A stretch of 64,000 nt of DNA from Nocardia yamanashiensis NBRC 100130 (GTDB taxonomy: Bacteria > Actinomycetota > Actinomycetes > Mycobacteriales > Mycobacteriaceae). The stretch spans positions 1 through 64,000 of the forward strand of contig NZ_BDCD01000018.1 in assembly GCF_001613325.1 (NCBI RefSeq), read 5' to 3'. The notes below the pieces were generated by a model that saw nothing but the letters and a program-made list of their open reading frames with translations, was not told the DNA's origin and did no database searches. Position 1 is the stretch's first letter, and the number at the start of each line of letters is the position of its first letter. The translations under genes and the position numbers were made by a program. This document shows positions 1 through 12,100 of this stretch, in pieces.

Positions 1-97
1 CCGTGAGCGCCGGCGCCGCCGATCCCGGCCGCTGCGCCGGCCACCGGCCAGGCCCCCTCGCTAGATTCCCAAATCCATTGGTGTAGTAGACATTTCA

Positions 98-126
98 CAC
101 CTGCGCGACGCTGAGGCGCGCAGGTG
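98..126. promoter_or_regulatory. Perfect inverted repeat just upstream of the PKS operon
   Basis: CACCTGCGCG (98-107) is matched by CGCGCAGGTG (117-126) around a 9-nt loop. It ends 27 nt before the proposed PKS start. It could be an operator or a 5'-leader hairpin; the sequence does not say which. The 97 bases to its left show no gene I can support. Confidence 0.5.
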
Positions 127-153
127 CGTGCTCGTCGTGAGGAAGGTTCTCGA

Positions 154-3100
154 GTGGTGACCCGATCGGATTTCCCCGTAGCTGTCGTTGGCATGGCGTG
201 CCGGCTGCCGGGGGTTGCTGATCTCGACGAATTCTGGCGGCTGCTCGGCGCGGGCCGCGCCACCGTCGGCGCCGCCCCGGCCGCCCGCGCGAACCTCAGC
301 GAACACGCGAGCTTCCTCGATTCGGTGAGCGATTTCGACGCGGAGTTCTTCGGCATCGCCCCCAACGAGGCCCGCTCGATCGATCCCCAGCAATTGCTGG
401 CCTTGGAGCTGAGCTGGGAGGCCCTCGAGGATGCGGGACTGGCCGGCGCCGCCCGCGAATCACGGCGCGGGGGCGTGTTTCTCGGCTGTACCGGCGGTGA
501 TTTCGCGGAGCTGGTCACGGCCGCCGAGGGGCCCGGCATCACGCGCCACTCGCTGTGGGGCGCGACGCGCGGCATCATCGCCAACCGGGTTTCCAACTAT
601 TTCGGGCTCACCGGCCCCAGCCTCCTGGTCGACAGCGCCCAGGCTTCCTCGCTGGTCGCGGTGCACCTGGCGTGCGAGAGCCTGCGGGCGGGCGAGACCG
701 ATATCGCGCTGGCCGGTGGCGTCAATCTGATCCTGTCGCCGACCAGCGGTGAGCGGATCGAGCACTTCGGCGCCCAGTCCGCGCGCGGCCGGTGCTACAC
801 CTTCGACTCACGCGCGGACGGGTTCGTGCGCGGCGAAGGCGGCGGCGTGGTCGTGCTGAAGCCGCTGGCCCGGGCCATCGAGGACGGGGACCGGATCCAC
901 GCCGTGATCCGCGGCAGCGCGGTCAATACCGGGAACGAGCGGCGGGTGCTGAGCGCGCCGAGCCGCGACGCGCAGATCGCCGCGATTCGCGGCGCGCTCG
1001 AAGCGGCCGCCGTACCAGCCGATTCCGTGCAGTACGTGGAATTGCACGGCACCGGAACGCCGGCGGGCGATCCGGTCGAGGCCGCCGCCCTCGGCGCGAC
1101 CTACGGCGCCGAGCGCGATCCGGACGCGCCGCTGGCGGTGGGATCGGTCAAGACGAATGTCGGCCATCTGGAGGGCGCGGCCGGCATCATCGGCCTGATC
1201 AAGACCGCGCTGTGCCTGCGGCATCGCGAACTGGTGGCCAGCCTCAACTTCGAACGGCCCAATCCGGCGATTCCCCTGGACGAGCTGCGATTGCGGGTGG
1301 TCGGCGCATCGGAGCGGTGGTCCGCGACCACCGTCCGGCGGGCGGGCGTTTCCGCGTTCGGCATGGGCGGTTCGAATGTGCACCTGATCCTGGACGAGGC
1401 GCCGCTCCCGGCGATCGCGGCCATTCGCGAGCCCGGGGACGTGCGCGAGGTGCCGATCGTGCTCTCGGCGCGCGATGAGGACGGCTTGCGCGCACAGGCG
1501 GACCGGCTCCGGGACTGGCTGGTGCGTCACCCGGAACTCGCCCCGGTCGATGTGGCGCATTCGCTGCTGACCACCCGCGCCCGGATGGCTTGGCAGGCAA
1601 GCTTTCTCGCGTCCGATCGGGAGCAGCTGCTGGCTGGGCTGGAGGCACTCGCCGAAAACGGCGGCGGTTCGGAATCGACTGCACCGCTACCGGATTCGAG
1701 CGACTGGGCGACAACCGGCATCCGGGTAGACTTGCCGCCGTACGCGTTTCGCCGGAGGGAGACCGCCGCGGATCGTGCGTTCCTCGAGACGCCGCCGGTA
1801 GCGGCCACCCCTTCGGAGCGGACTCCCGATACCGATGCCGACATCGAGCATCGCGCCCCATCGGACAGCATCCTGGCCCAGCACCTGGCAACGCTGCCCG
1901 AATTCCGGCACCGCACAACGGTTCTCGCAATCGTCCGCGAGCAGGCCGCCGCGGTCCTGGGGTACGAATCGGCCAGCTCGATTCGTGACGACCTGCCGTT
2001 CACCGACCTGGGGTTCGACTCGCTCAGTGGCGTGGAACTCCAGAAACGGCTGTCCCGGGCCACGGGCGTGGAACTGCCGCCCTCGCTGATCTTCGATCAC
2101 CCGACCGCCACCGCGGTGGCCGATCTACTGAGTTCGCGCGCCACCGCGGCCGGTACCCGGCGCGGCCGGGTCACGCGGCGCACCTCGTCGGAGGAACCGA
2201 TCGCGATCGTCGGTATGGGTGCGCGGTTCCCGGGCGGCATCTCCTCCCCCGCGGAGCTGTGGGAGCTGGTCGCGGCGGGCCGCGACGCCATCGGCGATTT
2301 CCCCGCCGATCGCGGCTGGGATCTGGATCGTCTCTACGATCCCGACGCCGACAAGGCGGGCACCGTCTACACGCGCCGGGGTGGATTCCTGGACGGCGCA
2401 GGCGATTTCGACCCGGCCTTCTTCGGCATCAGCCCGCGCGAGGCGCTGGCGATGGACCCGCAGCAGCGGGTATTCCTCGAAACCGCTTGGGAAGCACTGG
2501 AAGACGCCGGAATCGACCCGACCACCCTGCGCGGCAGCGATACCGGTGTATTCGTCGGCGCCTGCGCCTCGGGCTATTCCGGACTCGTCACCGGTGAGCT
2601 GGAGGGCTTCCGGCTGACCGGCACCTCGCACAGCGTCATCTCGGGGCGGCTCGCCTACGTCCTGGGCCTGGAGGGCCCGGCGGTGACGGTGGACACCGCG
2701 TGCTCCTCCTCGCTGGTGGCGCTGCATTCGGCGGTTCAGGCGCTGCGCCGGGGCGAGAGTTCCCTGGCGATCGCAGGCGGCGTGACCATCGCCGCGACTC
2801 CGGACCTGTACGTCGATTTCGCCCGGCAGCGTGGCCTTTCGCGCGACGGCCGCTGCAAGGCCTTCTCCGCCGCCGCGGACGGTGTCGGCTGGTCCGAGGG
2901 GTCGGGGGTGCTCGTGCTGGAGCGCCTGTCCGATGCGCGCCGGCTCGGGCACCAGGTCTTGGCGGTGGTGCGCGGCAGCGCGGTCAACCAGGACGGCGCG
3001 AGCAATGGGCTCACCGCGCCGAATGGGCCGTCGCAGCAGCGCGTGATCGAACAGGCCCTCGCCGACGCCGGCATCACCGCCGCCGAGGTGGATGCCGTCG

Positions 3101-6100
3101 AGGCGCACGGCACCGGTACGCGGCTGGGCGATCCGATCGAGGCGCAGGCGCTGATCGCGGTCTACGGACAGGATCGCGGCGACCGGGAACCGCTGCGGAT
3201 CGGTTCGCTCAAATCGAATATCGGTCACACGGTCGCCGCCGCCGGTGTCGCCGGTGTGATCAAGACCGTGCAGGCCATGCGGCACCGGCAGTTGCCGCGC
3301 ACGCTGCATGCGGAAACGCCTTCCCCGCACGTGGATTGGACCGCCGGTTCGGTACGGCTGCTGACCGTGGCCGAACCGTGGGAGCGCGAGGATCGGCCGC
3401 GCCGGGCGGGGGTGTCCTCGTTCGGGATCAGCGGCACGAACGCCCACGTGATTCTCGAGGAAGCGCCCGCCGATGCCACGGTATCGGCTGCGCCGCAGAC
3501 TGATTCCGGCTCGCCGGGCAATCCGGTGCCGCTGGTCGTCTCGGGTAAGGGCGAGGCGGCGCTGCGCGCCCAAGCCGCCCGGTTGCACACGTGGTTGTCG
3601 CAACGTCCGCAGCTGGATGTCGCCGCGGTGGCGAGTGCGCTGACTTCGACTCGGGCACAGCTCGATTCGCGTGCGGTGGTGTTCGGCCGCGACCGGGACG
3701 AGCTGCTCGAACGGCTGCGCGCGCTCGCCGAGGCGGACGACGCGGCCGATGCGGGCGGCCCCGATATCGTCACCGGCGCCCCCGTCGCGGGCCGGACCGC
3801 GTTCCTGTTCACCGGACAGGGCGCCCAGCGCGCCGGTATGGGCGCCGGCCTCTACGACGCCTTCCCCGCCTTCGCGACCGCGCTGGACGAGGTGTGCGCA
3901 CACCTCGATCCGCTGCTCGGACAGTCACTGCGCACGGTGATGTTCACCGATGCCGCCGGCGTGCTCGATCGCACCGAATGGACGCAGCCCGCGCTCTTCG
4001 CCTTCGAAGTCGCGCTGTACCGGCTGCTGGAAACGTTCGGAACGACGCCGGACGTGCTCGCGGGGCACTCCATCGGCGAACTGGCGGCCGCGCATGTGGC
4101 CGGGGTGCTGTCGCTGCCCGACGCCTGTGTGCTGGTGGCGGCCCGGGGCCGGTTGATGGGCGAGCTGCCCGAGGGCGGGGCGATGCTGGCCGTCGCCGTC
4201 GACGAGGAGCGAGCGCACGAGATCATCGCCGGACACGGCGGCCGCCTGTCGCTGGCCGCGATCAACGCGCCCGCCGCGACCGTGCTCTCCGGTGCGGCCG
4301 ACGCGATCGACGCCGTCGAGAAAGCGCTGGCAGCCACGGGAATTCAGACCACCCGGCTGCGGGTCAGCCACGCCTTCCATTCGGCGCGAATGGATCCGAT
4401 GCTGGCGGAATTCCGCACCGTCGCCGAGCGTCTCGCCTACCACCCGCCCCGGGTGCCCATCGTTTCCACCGTCACCGGCGACCTCGCGGACGAGACCATC
4501 GCCACCCCGGACTACTGGGTGCGGCAGGTGCGGGACGCGGTCCGCTTCGCACCCGCGATCACCACCCTGCTCGCGAGCGGCGTGCGGCGCTTCGTCGAGG
4601 TGGGACCGGATGCCATTCTCAGCGCGGCGACCAACCGGGTGCTGGCGGCCGATCCCGCCGGCGAGTCACCGGCCGCCGTGGTGGCCACCTCGCGACGGTC
4701 GAATGATCAAGTGCCGCAGCTGCTCTCCGCGCTGGCACAGCTCCACGTCACCGGTGGCCCGGTCGACTGGCGGCCGCTGCTGCGCGCCGCCGAGCGCCGA
4801 ATCCCGTTGCCGGCCTACGCGTTCCAGCATCAGCGGTTCTGGCTGCGCCCGGTTCCCGTCGCGAGCACGTCCGGCGGTCACCCGATTCTGAGCGGCGTCG
4901 TCGGTGTCGCGGGCACCGACGAGTGGCTGTTCACCGGCCGGCTGTCCATGCGCGAACACGCGTGGATCAACGACCATGCGGCGCACGGCGTCGTGGTCGT
5001 CCCGAGTGCGGTCCTGGTGGAATTCCTGCTCGTCGCGGGCACGCGGATCGACTGCGGGGTGCTCGAGGAACTGACGCTGCAGGCGCCGATCGTCCCGGCC
5101 GCGGACGACGAGATCGAACTCCAGGTCGCCGTCCGGGCGCTCGAGTCGGGCCGCCGGCATTTCGACTGCTATTTCCGCAAGTCCACGGCTGATCCGTGGG
5201 TGCTCAATGCGACCGGCGCACTCGCGCAGGAGCATTCGGGCGATTCCGGGGCTTTGCGATTGCTCGGCCAGGCTTGGCCGCCCGCCGCGGAGACGCTCGA
5301 CGCGGCGAGCATTCCGAGCCTGATGACAGCGGGCTCGGGACTCGAATACGGCCCGGCGTTCCGTGGCGTCCAGGGCGTGTGGCGGCAAGCGGACGCGGTC
5401 TTCTCCGAGATCGCCTTGCGCACCGAATCGGACAGCACCGCAGGCACTTTCGGCCTGCACCCGACGCTGGTGGATATGACGGTGCACGCCGGGCTCGCCG
5501 AACTGCTCTGGCGCGGGCTCGACCACGATCCGAACGCCGGGAAACTGCTGTTCCGTTGGGGCGGTGCACGATTGCATCGATCGTCCGCCGACGGTGCGGC
5601 GCGACCGGCGTCGCTGCGCGTCGCCGCCGTCGCGACGGGGCCGGAGACCATTTCCGTGGCCGCCGTCGACACCGCCGGCCGGCCGGTCCTCTCGGTGGAT
5701 GCCGTCGTCATGCGCCCGTACGACGTGCGCCGATTCTTCGAAGGGCAGTCCCGGGGCACGGCAGATCTGTATCGGGTGCGCTGGGAGCGCGCAGGCGGCG
5801 CAGTCGGCGGCGACCCGGAGCGCATTCCGGCCGCGGTCACCTACCGGCCCGAGGTTCCTGGCGACGCACCGGCCGATATCCATTCCGCAACCCGGCAGGC
5901 GGTGAATGAGACTCTCGCCCAACTGAATTCGTGGCTGCGCGACGAGCGATCAACGGCTCGGCTGGTCGTCGTCACCACCGGCGGCGTGGGCGTCGCCGAC
6001 GAAACCCCCGATCTCGTCGCCTCGGCGGTGTGGGGTGTGGTGCGCAGCGCGCAGTCGGAGCATCCGGATCGCTTCGTGCTGGTCGACGAGGACCCGGCGG

Positions 6101-9100
6101 CACCCCTGGACGCTGACGCCCTCGCCGCCGTATTGCGCACAGAGGAACCGCAAGTCGCGGTCCGCGGATCCGAACTGCTGGTACCGCGATTGGTTCGCGC
6201 CGAGACGTCCGGCGCCGACGTCGAGTCCACCCCGTTCGGCGCCGGAACGGTGCTGATCACCGGTGGCACCGGCGGATTGGGCGCACTGTTCGCCCGGTAT
6301 CTGGTGACCGAATACGGTGTCCGCGATCTGGCGTTGACCTCCCGCCGCGGCCCCGATGCTCCCGGCACGGCGGCCCTGGTCGAGGAATTGGCGGCCCTGG
6401 GCGCGCAGGCCCGGATCATCGCCTGCGACATGGCCGATCGCGAATCGGTACGACAGCTCGTGAGCGGTCTGGCACCGAGCGCGGTGATACACGCCGCGGG
6501 TGTCCTGGACGACGGCACCATCGGCTCCTTGACGGCCGAGCAGGTCGACCGGGTACTCGCGCCGAAGGTCGCGGGCGCCTGGCATCTGCACGAAGCGACC
6601 GCGGACCTCGACCTCGCCGCCTTCGTGCTGTTCTCCTCGGTCGCGGGTGTGATCGGTTCGGCCGGGCAGGGCAACTACGCCGCCGCGAACAACTTCCTGG
6701 ACGCCCTCGCCGAGCAGCGGCGCACCGCCGGACTGGCCGCGACCTCCCTGGCCTGGGGACCGTGGGGCGAAGCGGGCGGTATGACAGGCGAGCTGGACCG
6801 CGTCGCCGTCGCGCGCTGGGATCGCCTCGGGCTCGGTCAGATCGAGCGCGCGGAGGGACTGCGACTGTTCGATGCCGCACTCGCGAATCGGGCGGCGCGC
6901 CTGGTTCCGCTGCGTTTCGACGCCGCCGCCCTGCGGCGCGGATCCGACGGCCGCGCACTGCCGGCGGTCCTGCGCGGATACGGACGCCCGCGCACCGAGG
7001 TCGTGCCGTCCGCCGGTGCGGTTCCCACCTTGGCCGCGCGGCTGGCCGAGGCGGCGTCGGACCGCGGCGCCGACCTGACCTTGGAAACGGTGCGCGCCCA
7101 GGTCGCTACCGTCCTCGGACATGATTCCGGCGATTCGATCGACGCCGAGACGCCGTTCCGGGAACTGGGCCTGGATTCCCTGGGCGGTGTGGAGCTGCGC
7201 AATCGGCTCGGCAAGGCCACCGGCCTGACGCTGCCCTCGACCCTGGTCTTCGACTATCCGACGCCCGCGGCGGTGGCGAAGCTGGTCCAGTCCAGAATCG
7301 CGCCGGCGGCGCCATCGATCGCGCAGCCGACGGCGACGCGAACCGGCAGCACCGACGAGCCCATCGCGATCGTCGGCATGGCCTGCCGCTACCCGGGCGG
7401 TGTCGAATCCCCGGACGCACTCTGGGATCTGGTGTTCACGGGATCGGACGCCACCAGCGACTTCCCCGACGACCGCGGCTGGGAACTGGACCGGCTCATC
7501 GATCCGGACCCCGACCATCCCGGCACCACCTATTCCGGTCGCGGCGGGTTCATCACCGGCGCAGCCGATTTCGACGCGAACTTCTTCGGCATCGGCCCGC
7601 GTGAGGCCGTCGCGATGGATCCGCAGCAGCGCCTGCTGCTCGAAGTGAGCTGGGAGGCGCTCGAACACGCGGGCATCGACCCGAACTCGTTGCGCGGCAG
7701 CGATACCGGCGTCTACGCGGGCGTGATGTATCAGGATTACGAGGCGCTGACCCGCAATGCCGGTCCGGAGGTCGAGGGCTTCGCGCTCACCGGCTCGCTG
7801 GGCAGCGTGGTCTCCGGACGGATCGGCTATGCCCTGGGATTGGCGGGTCCCGCACTCACGGTGGACACCGCGTGTTCGTCCTCGCTGGTGGCGCTGCATC
7901 TGGCCTGCCGGGCGCTGCGGCAGGGCGAAAGCTCCCTGGCCCTGGTCGGCGGAGCCACGGTGATGGCCACGCCGGCGGTCTTCCTCGACTTCTCCCGGCA
8001 GCGCGGTCTCGCCTCGGACGGACGCTGCAAATCGTTCTCCGCGGCCGCCGACGGCGTGGCGTGGTCGGAGGGCGCGGCCGTGCTGGTCGTCGAAAGGCTG
8101 TCGGACGCACAGCGACTCGGCCACCGCGTGCTGGCGGTGGTGCGCGGCAGCGCGGTCAATCAGGACGGCGCCAGCAATGGCCTGACCGCGCCCAACGGAC
8201 CGGCCCAGGAGCGGGTGATCGCCGACGCGCTGGCCGACGCCGGGGTGACGCCCGCCGACGTGGACGCCGTCGAGGCGCACGGCACCGGCACCACCCTGGG
8301 CGATCCGATCGAGGCGCAGGCGCTGATCGCGGCCTACGGGCAGGCGCGCGGCGACCGCGAACCGCTGCGGATCGGCTCGCTCAAATCCAATATCGGGCAT
8401 GCGCAGGCGGCGGCGGGCGTCGGCGGCATCATCAAGATGGTGCAGGCCATGCGCCACGGCGTACTGCCGCGGACCCTGCACGCGGAAGAGCTGTCACCGC
8501 ACGTCGATTGGTCCGCGGGAGCGGTGCGGGTGCTCACCGGCGCCGAGCCGTGGCCCCGTGGTGCGCGGCCGCGCCGTGCCGGTGTCTCGTCCTTCGGCAT
8601 CAGCGGAACCAATGCGCACGTCATCCTCGAGGAGCCGCCCGTCGCGGCCGAACCCGTTGCCGCCCCGGCGAATCCGAACGTCACCGCCCTGATGCTCTCG
8701 GGGCGGTCCGAGGCGGCGCTGCGGGCACAGGCGGATCGCCTGCGGCAGTGGATGATCGAACGTCCGGCCCTGGCGGCACCCGACATCGCGGCGGCCCTGA
8801 CCGGCGCCCGGGCGCGGATGGACTGGCGCGGCGGGGTCATCGGTCACGATCGTGACGAACTGCTCGCCGGGCTGGCGGCCCTCGCGGACGGCCGGGCCAC
8901 CGCCACGACGGTCGCGGGTACGGCGACGCCGGGTCGCCTGGCGTTCCTGTTCACCGGGCAGGGTGCGCAGCGCCGCGGCATGGGCGCCGGGCTCTACCGC
9001 GACTACCCGGTCTTCGCGAGCGCCCTCGACGAAGTGTGCGCCGAATTCGACGCCATCCTCGGCGGATCGCTGCGCGCGGTCATGTTCGACGCGCCCGAAG

Positions 9101-12100
9101 GCGGCCTGAACCGGACGGAATTCACCCAGCCCGCGCTGTTCGCTTTCGAAGTCGCGCTGTTCCGGCTGCTGGAGTCCTTCGGCGTGATACCGGACGTGGT
9201 CGCCGGGCATTCCATCGGTGAGCTCGCCGCGGCCTATGTGGCGGGCGTGTGGTCGCTGCCGGACGCCTGCGCCCTGGTGGCGGCCCGCGGACGCTTGATG
9301 GGCGCCCTGCCCGAAGGCGGTGCCATGCTCGCGGTGGCCGTCGCCGCGGCGGACGCGGAAGCCGTGGTGGCCGGCTACGCCGATCGGCTCGCGGTGGCCG
9401 CCGTCAACGGTCCCGCCGCCGTGGTGCTTTCCGGCGACGAGGACGCCGTCGACGAGGTCGAGCGGCTGTTCGAGCAGCGCGGTGCCCGCACCAGCCGGCT
9501 CCGGGTCAGCCATGCGTTCCATTCCGCGCGGATGGACCCCATGCTGGCCGAATTCCGTGCTGTGGCCGCGGGTTTGAGCTATCGGCAGCCGCTGCTGCCG
9601 ATCGTTTCGAACGTCACCGGCGCCGAGGCGGGCGACGCCGTCCTGGACCCGGAGTACTGGGTGGCGCAGGTGCGGGGCTGCGTGCGGTTCGCGCCGGGCG
9701 TGGACACGCTGATCGAGCGCGGGGTGCGCAAGTTCGTGGAGGTCGGTCCGGACGCGGTGCTCACCGCCATGACATCGGCCTGTGTGGCGCAGCACCCGGA
9801 GGTGGAGCCGAAATCCCTTGCGGTGGCGACCGCGCGGCGATCGATGGACGAGGCCGCCGCGTTCGTGACCGCATTGGCGCGGGTGGATGCCGCCGGGATC
9901 GCCGTCGACTGGTCGCGGGTGTACGCCCGGCCGTCGGCCCGGATCGAATTGCCCACCTACGCATTCCAGCGGCAGCGCTATTGGGCCCGGCCGGTGCGGG
10001 TGAACGATGTCCGGCGTTCGGGACTCGAGGACGCCGGGCATCCGCTGCTCGGCGCGATCGTCCGGCTGCCCGATTCCGAACAGGTGGTGTTCACCGGCCG
10101 GCTGTCGCTCGGCACGCATCCGTGGCTCGAAGACCATGCGGTCGCGGGCACGGTGCTGTTGCCCGGGGCGGCCTGGGTCGAGCTCGCGCTCCATATCGGA
10201 GCGGTGACCGAGCGGCCGCGATTGGCCGAACTGGTGATCGAGGCGCCGCTGCCGATACCGGCGGGCGCGGAGGTCGAACTCCGCCTGGTGACAGCCGCTT
10301 CCGGCGACTCGAACAGTGTTACGGCACAGTTCTATTCGCGGACCGAGCCCGCCGGATCCCCCGGCGACGACGAGCCGCGGTGGGTGCGCCATGCCGTCGC
10401 GACCCTCACCGGCGACGCGTTCGCCACCTCGGATCCGGAAGGCTCGCCCGAGTGGCCGCCAGTGGACACCGCCGCGGTCGCCGTCGAGGACGGTTACGCG
10501 GCACTGAAGGAACGCGGCTACGGATACGGGCCAGCCTTCCGGGGCGTGCGGGCATTGTGGGCGCGGCCCGGCGAGGCGTTCGCCGATATCGCGCTACCGG
10601 ATTCGATCCGCGATCAGGCCGGGGAGTTCACGCTGCACCCCGCGGCCCTGGATGCCGCACTGCACACGATCCTGCTCGGCGGATTGATCTCCGTACCGCC
10701 GAGTGGTTCGGTGGCCGTGCCGTTCTCCTGGGAACTGGTCGACCTGCATGGCATCGGAGCGAACGCGCTCCGGGTGCACGCCAGGGTTTCCGGCGCCGGT
10801 CAGGGGACCGAGCGCATCGCCCTGTCCTTCACCGATCAGGCCGGCACGCCCGTCGGCGAGGTCGGGGCATTGACCCTGCGCACCATCGCGGCGGGCGCGG
10901 TCGGCGTCACCGAACCTCTTGGCTACCAGGTAGATTGGGTGGCCCAGCCGCCATCGGACGGTACCGTGCGGGTCGTCTGGGACGACAACACCTCCGATAC
11001 CGCCGGGGACTACGAGACCGCCACGATCGACGGGCGCCGATACCGGGTCGCCCGCATCGAACCGGCGGCCACGAACGGATCCGTGCCGGATACCGTGCGC
11101 GAGAAGGTCATCGGCGTCGCCGCGCGGGTACGGCATCTGCTCGACGGCGACGATCCCGTCGTGATCGTCACCAGCCGGGCGGTCGCGGCCGAGCCCGGCG
11201 AGCACATCGATCCGGCGAGCGCCTCGGTGTGGGGCCTGCTGCGTACCGCGCAAGCCGAGAATCCGGACCGGATCGACCTCGTGGACGTCCGGGGCGATGA
11301 CTATCGAGCGGGTGTGGAATCGGCGGCGGCGATAACCGGCGAATCCCAGCTGGCCGTGCGGGATTCGGCGGTGTACGCCCCGCGGGTCGCCCGCGACTCC
11401 GGCGCCCTGACCGCCCCCGGCGGCGCGGCCTGGGCGCTGACCCTCCGCGACAAGGGCACCCTGGCCGCGGAGAACTTCGGCCTGGACGAAACCTCCGGTG
11501 CGACAGTCGCTCTGGAGCCGGGGCAGGTCCGGGTGAGCATGCGAGCGGTGGGCCTGAACTTCCGCGACGTGCTCATGGCATTGGGCACCTATCCGGATCC
11601 GCTCGGCCGCATCGGCGGCGAGGGCGCGGGCATCGTGCTCGAGGTCGCGGCCGATGTCACCGAATTCGCCGTCGGGGACCGCGTTTTCGGCTTCACCCCC
11701 GGTATGGGCTCGGTGGTCGTGGTGGACCGGCGACTGCTCGCCCCGATGCCACGAGGCTGGTCGTTCGCGCAGGCCGCCGCGGTTCCGATCGTGTACGCGA
11801 CCGCCTACTACGGTCTGGTCGACCTCGCCGAGGCCCGCTCCGGTGAGACGCTGCTGCTGCACGCCGCGACCGGCGGCGTCGGCATGGCGGCGGTGCAACT
11901 CGCCCGGCACCTGGGGCTGCGCGTCCTGGCCACGGCGAGCAAACCGAAGTGGAACGTCCTGCGCGACATGGGTTTCGACGATGCGGATATCGCCGATTCC
12001 CGGACCCTGGACTTCGAGCGGGAGTTCCTGGCGCGCACCGGCGGCGCGGGCGTGGACATCGTGCTCGATTCGCTGGCGGGCGAATTCGTGGACGCCTCGC

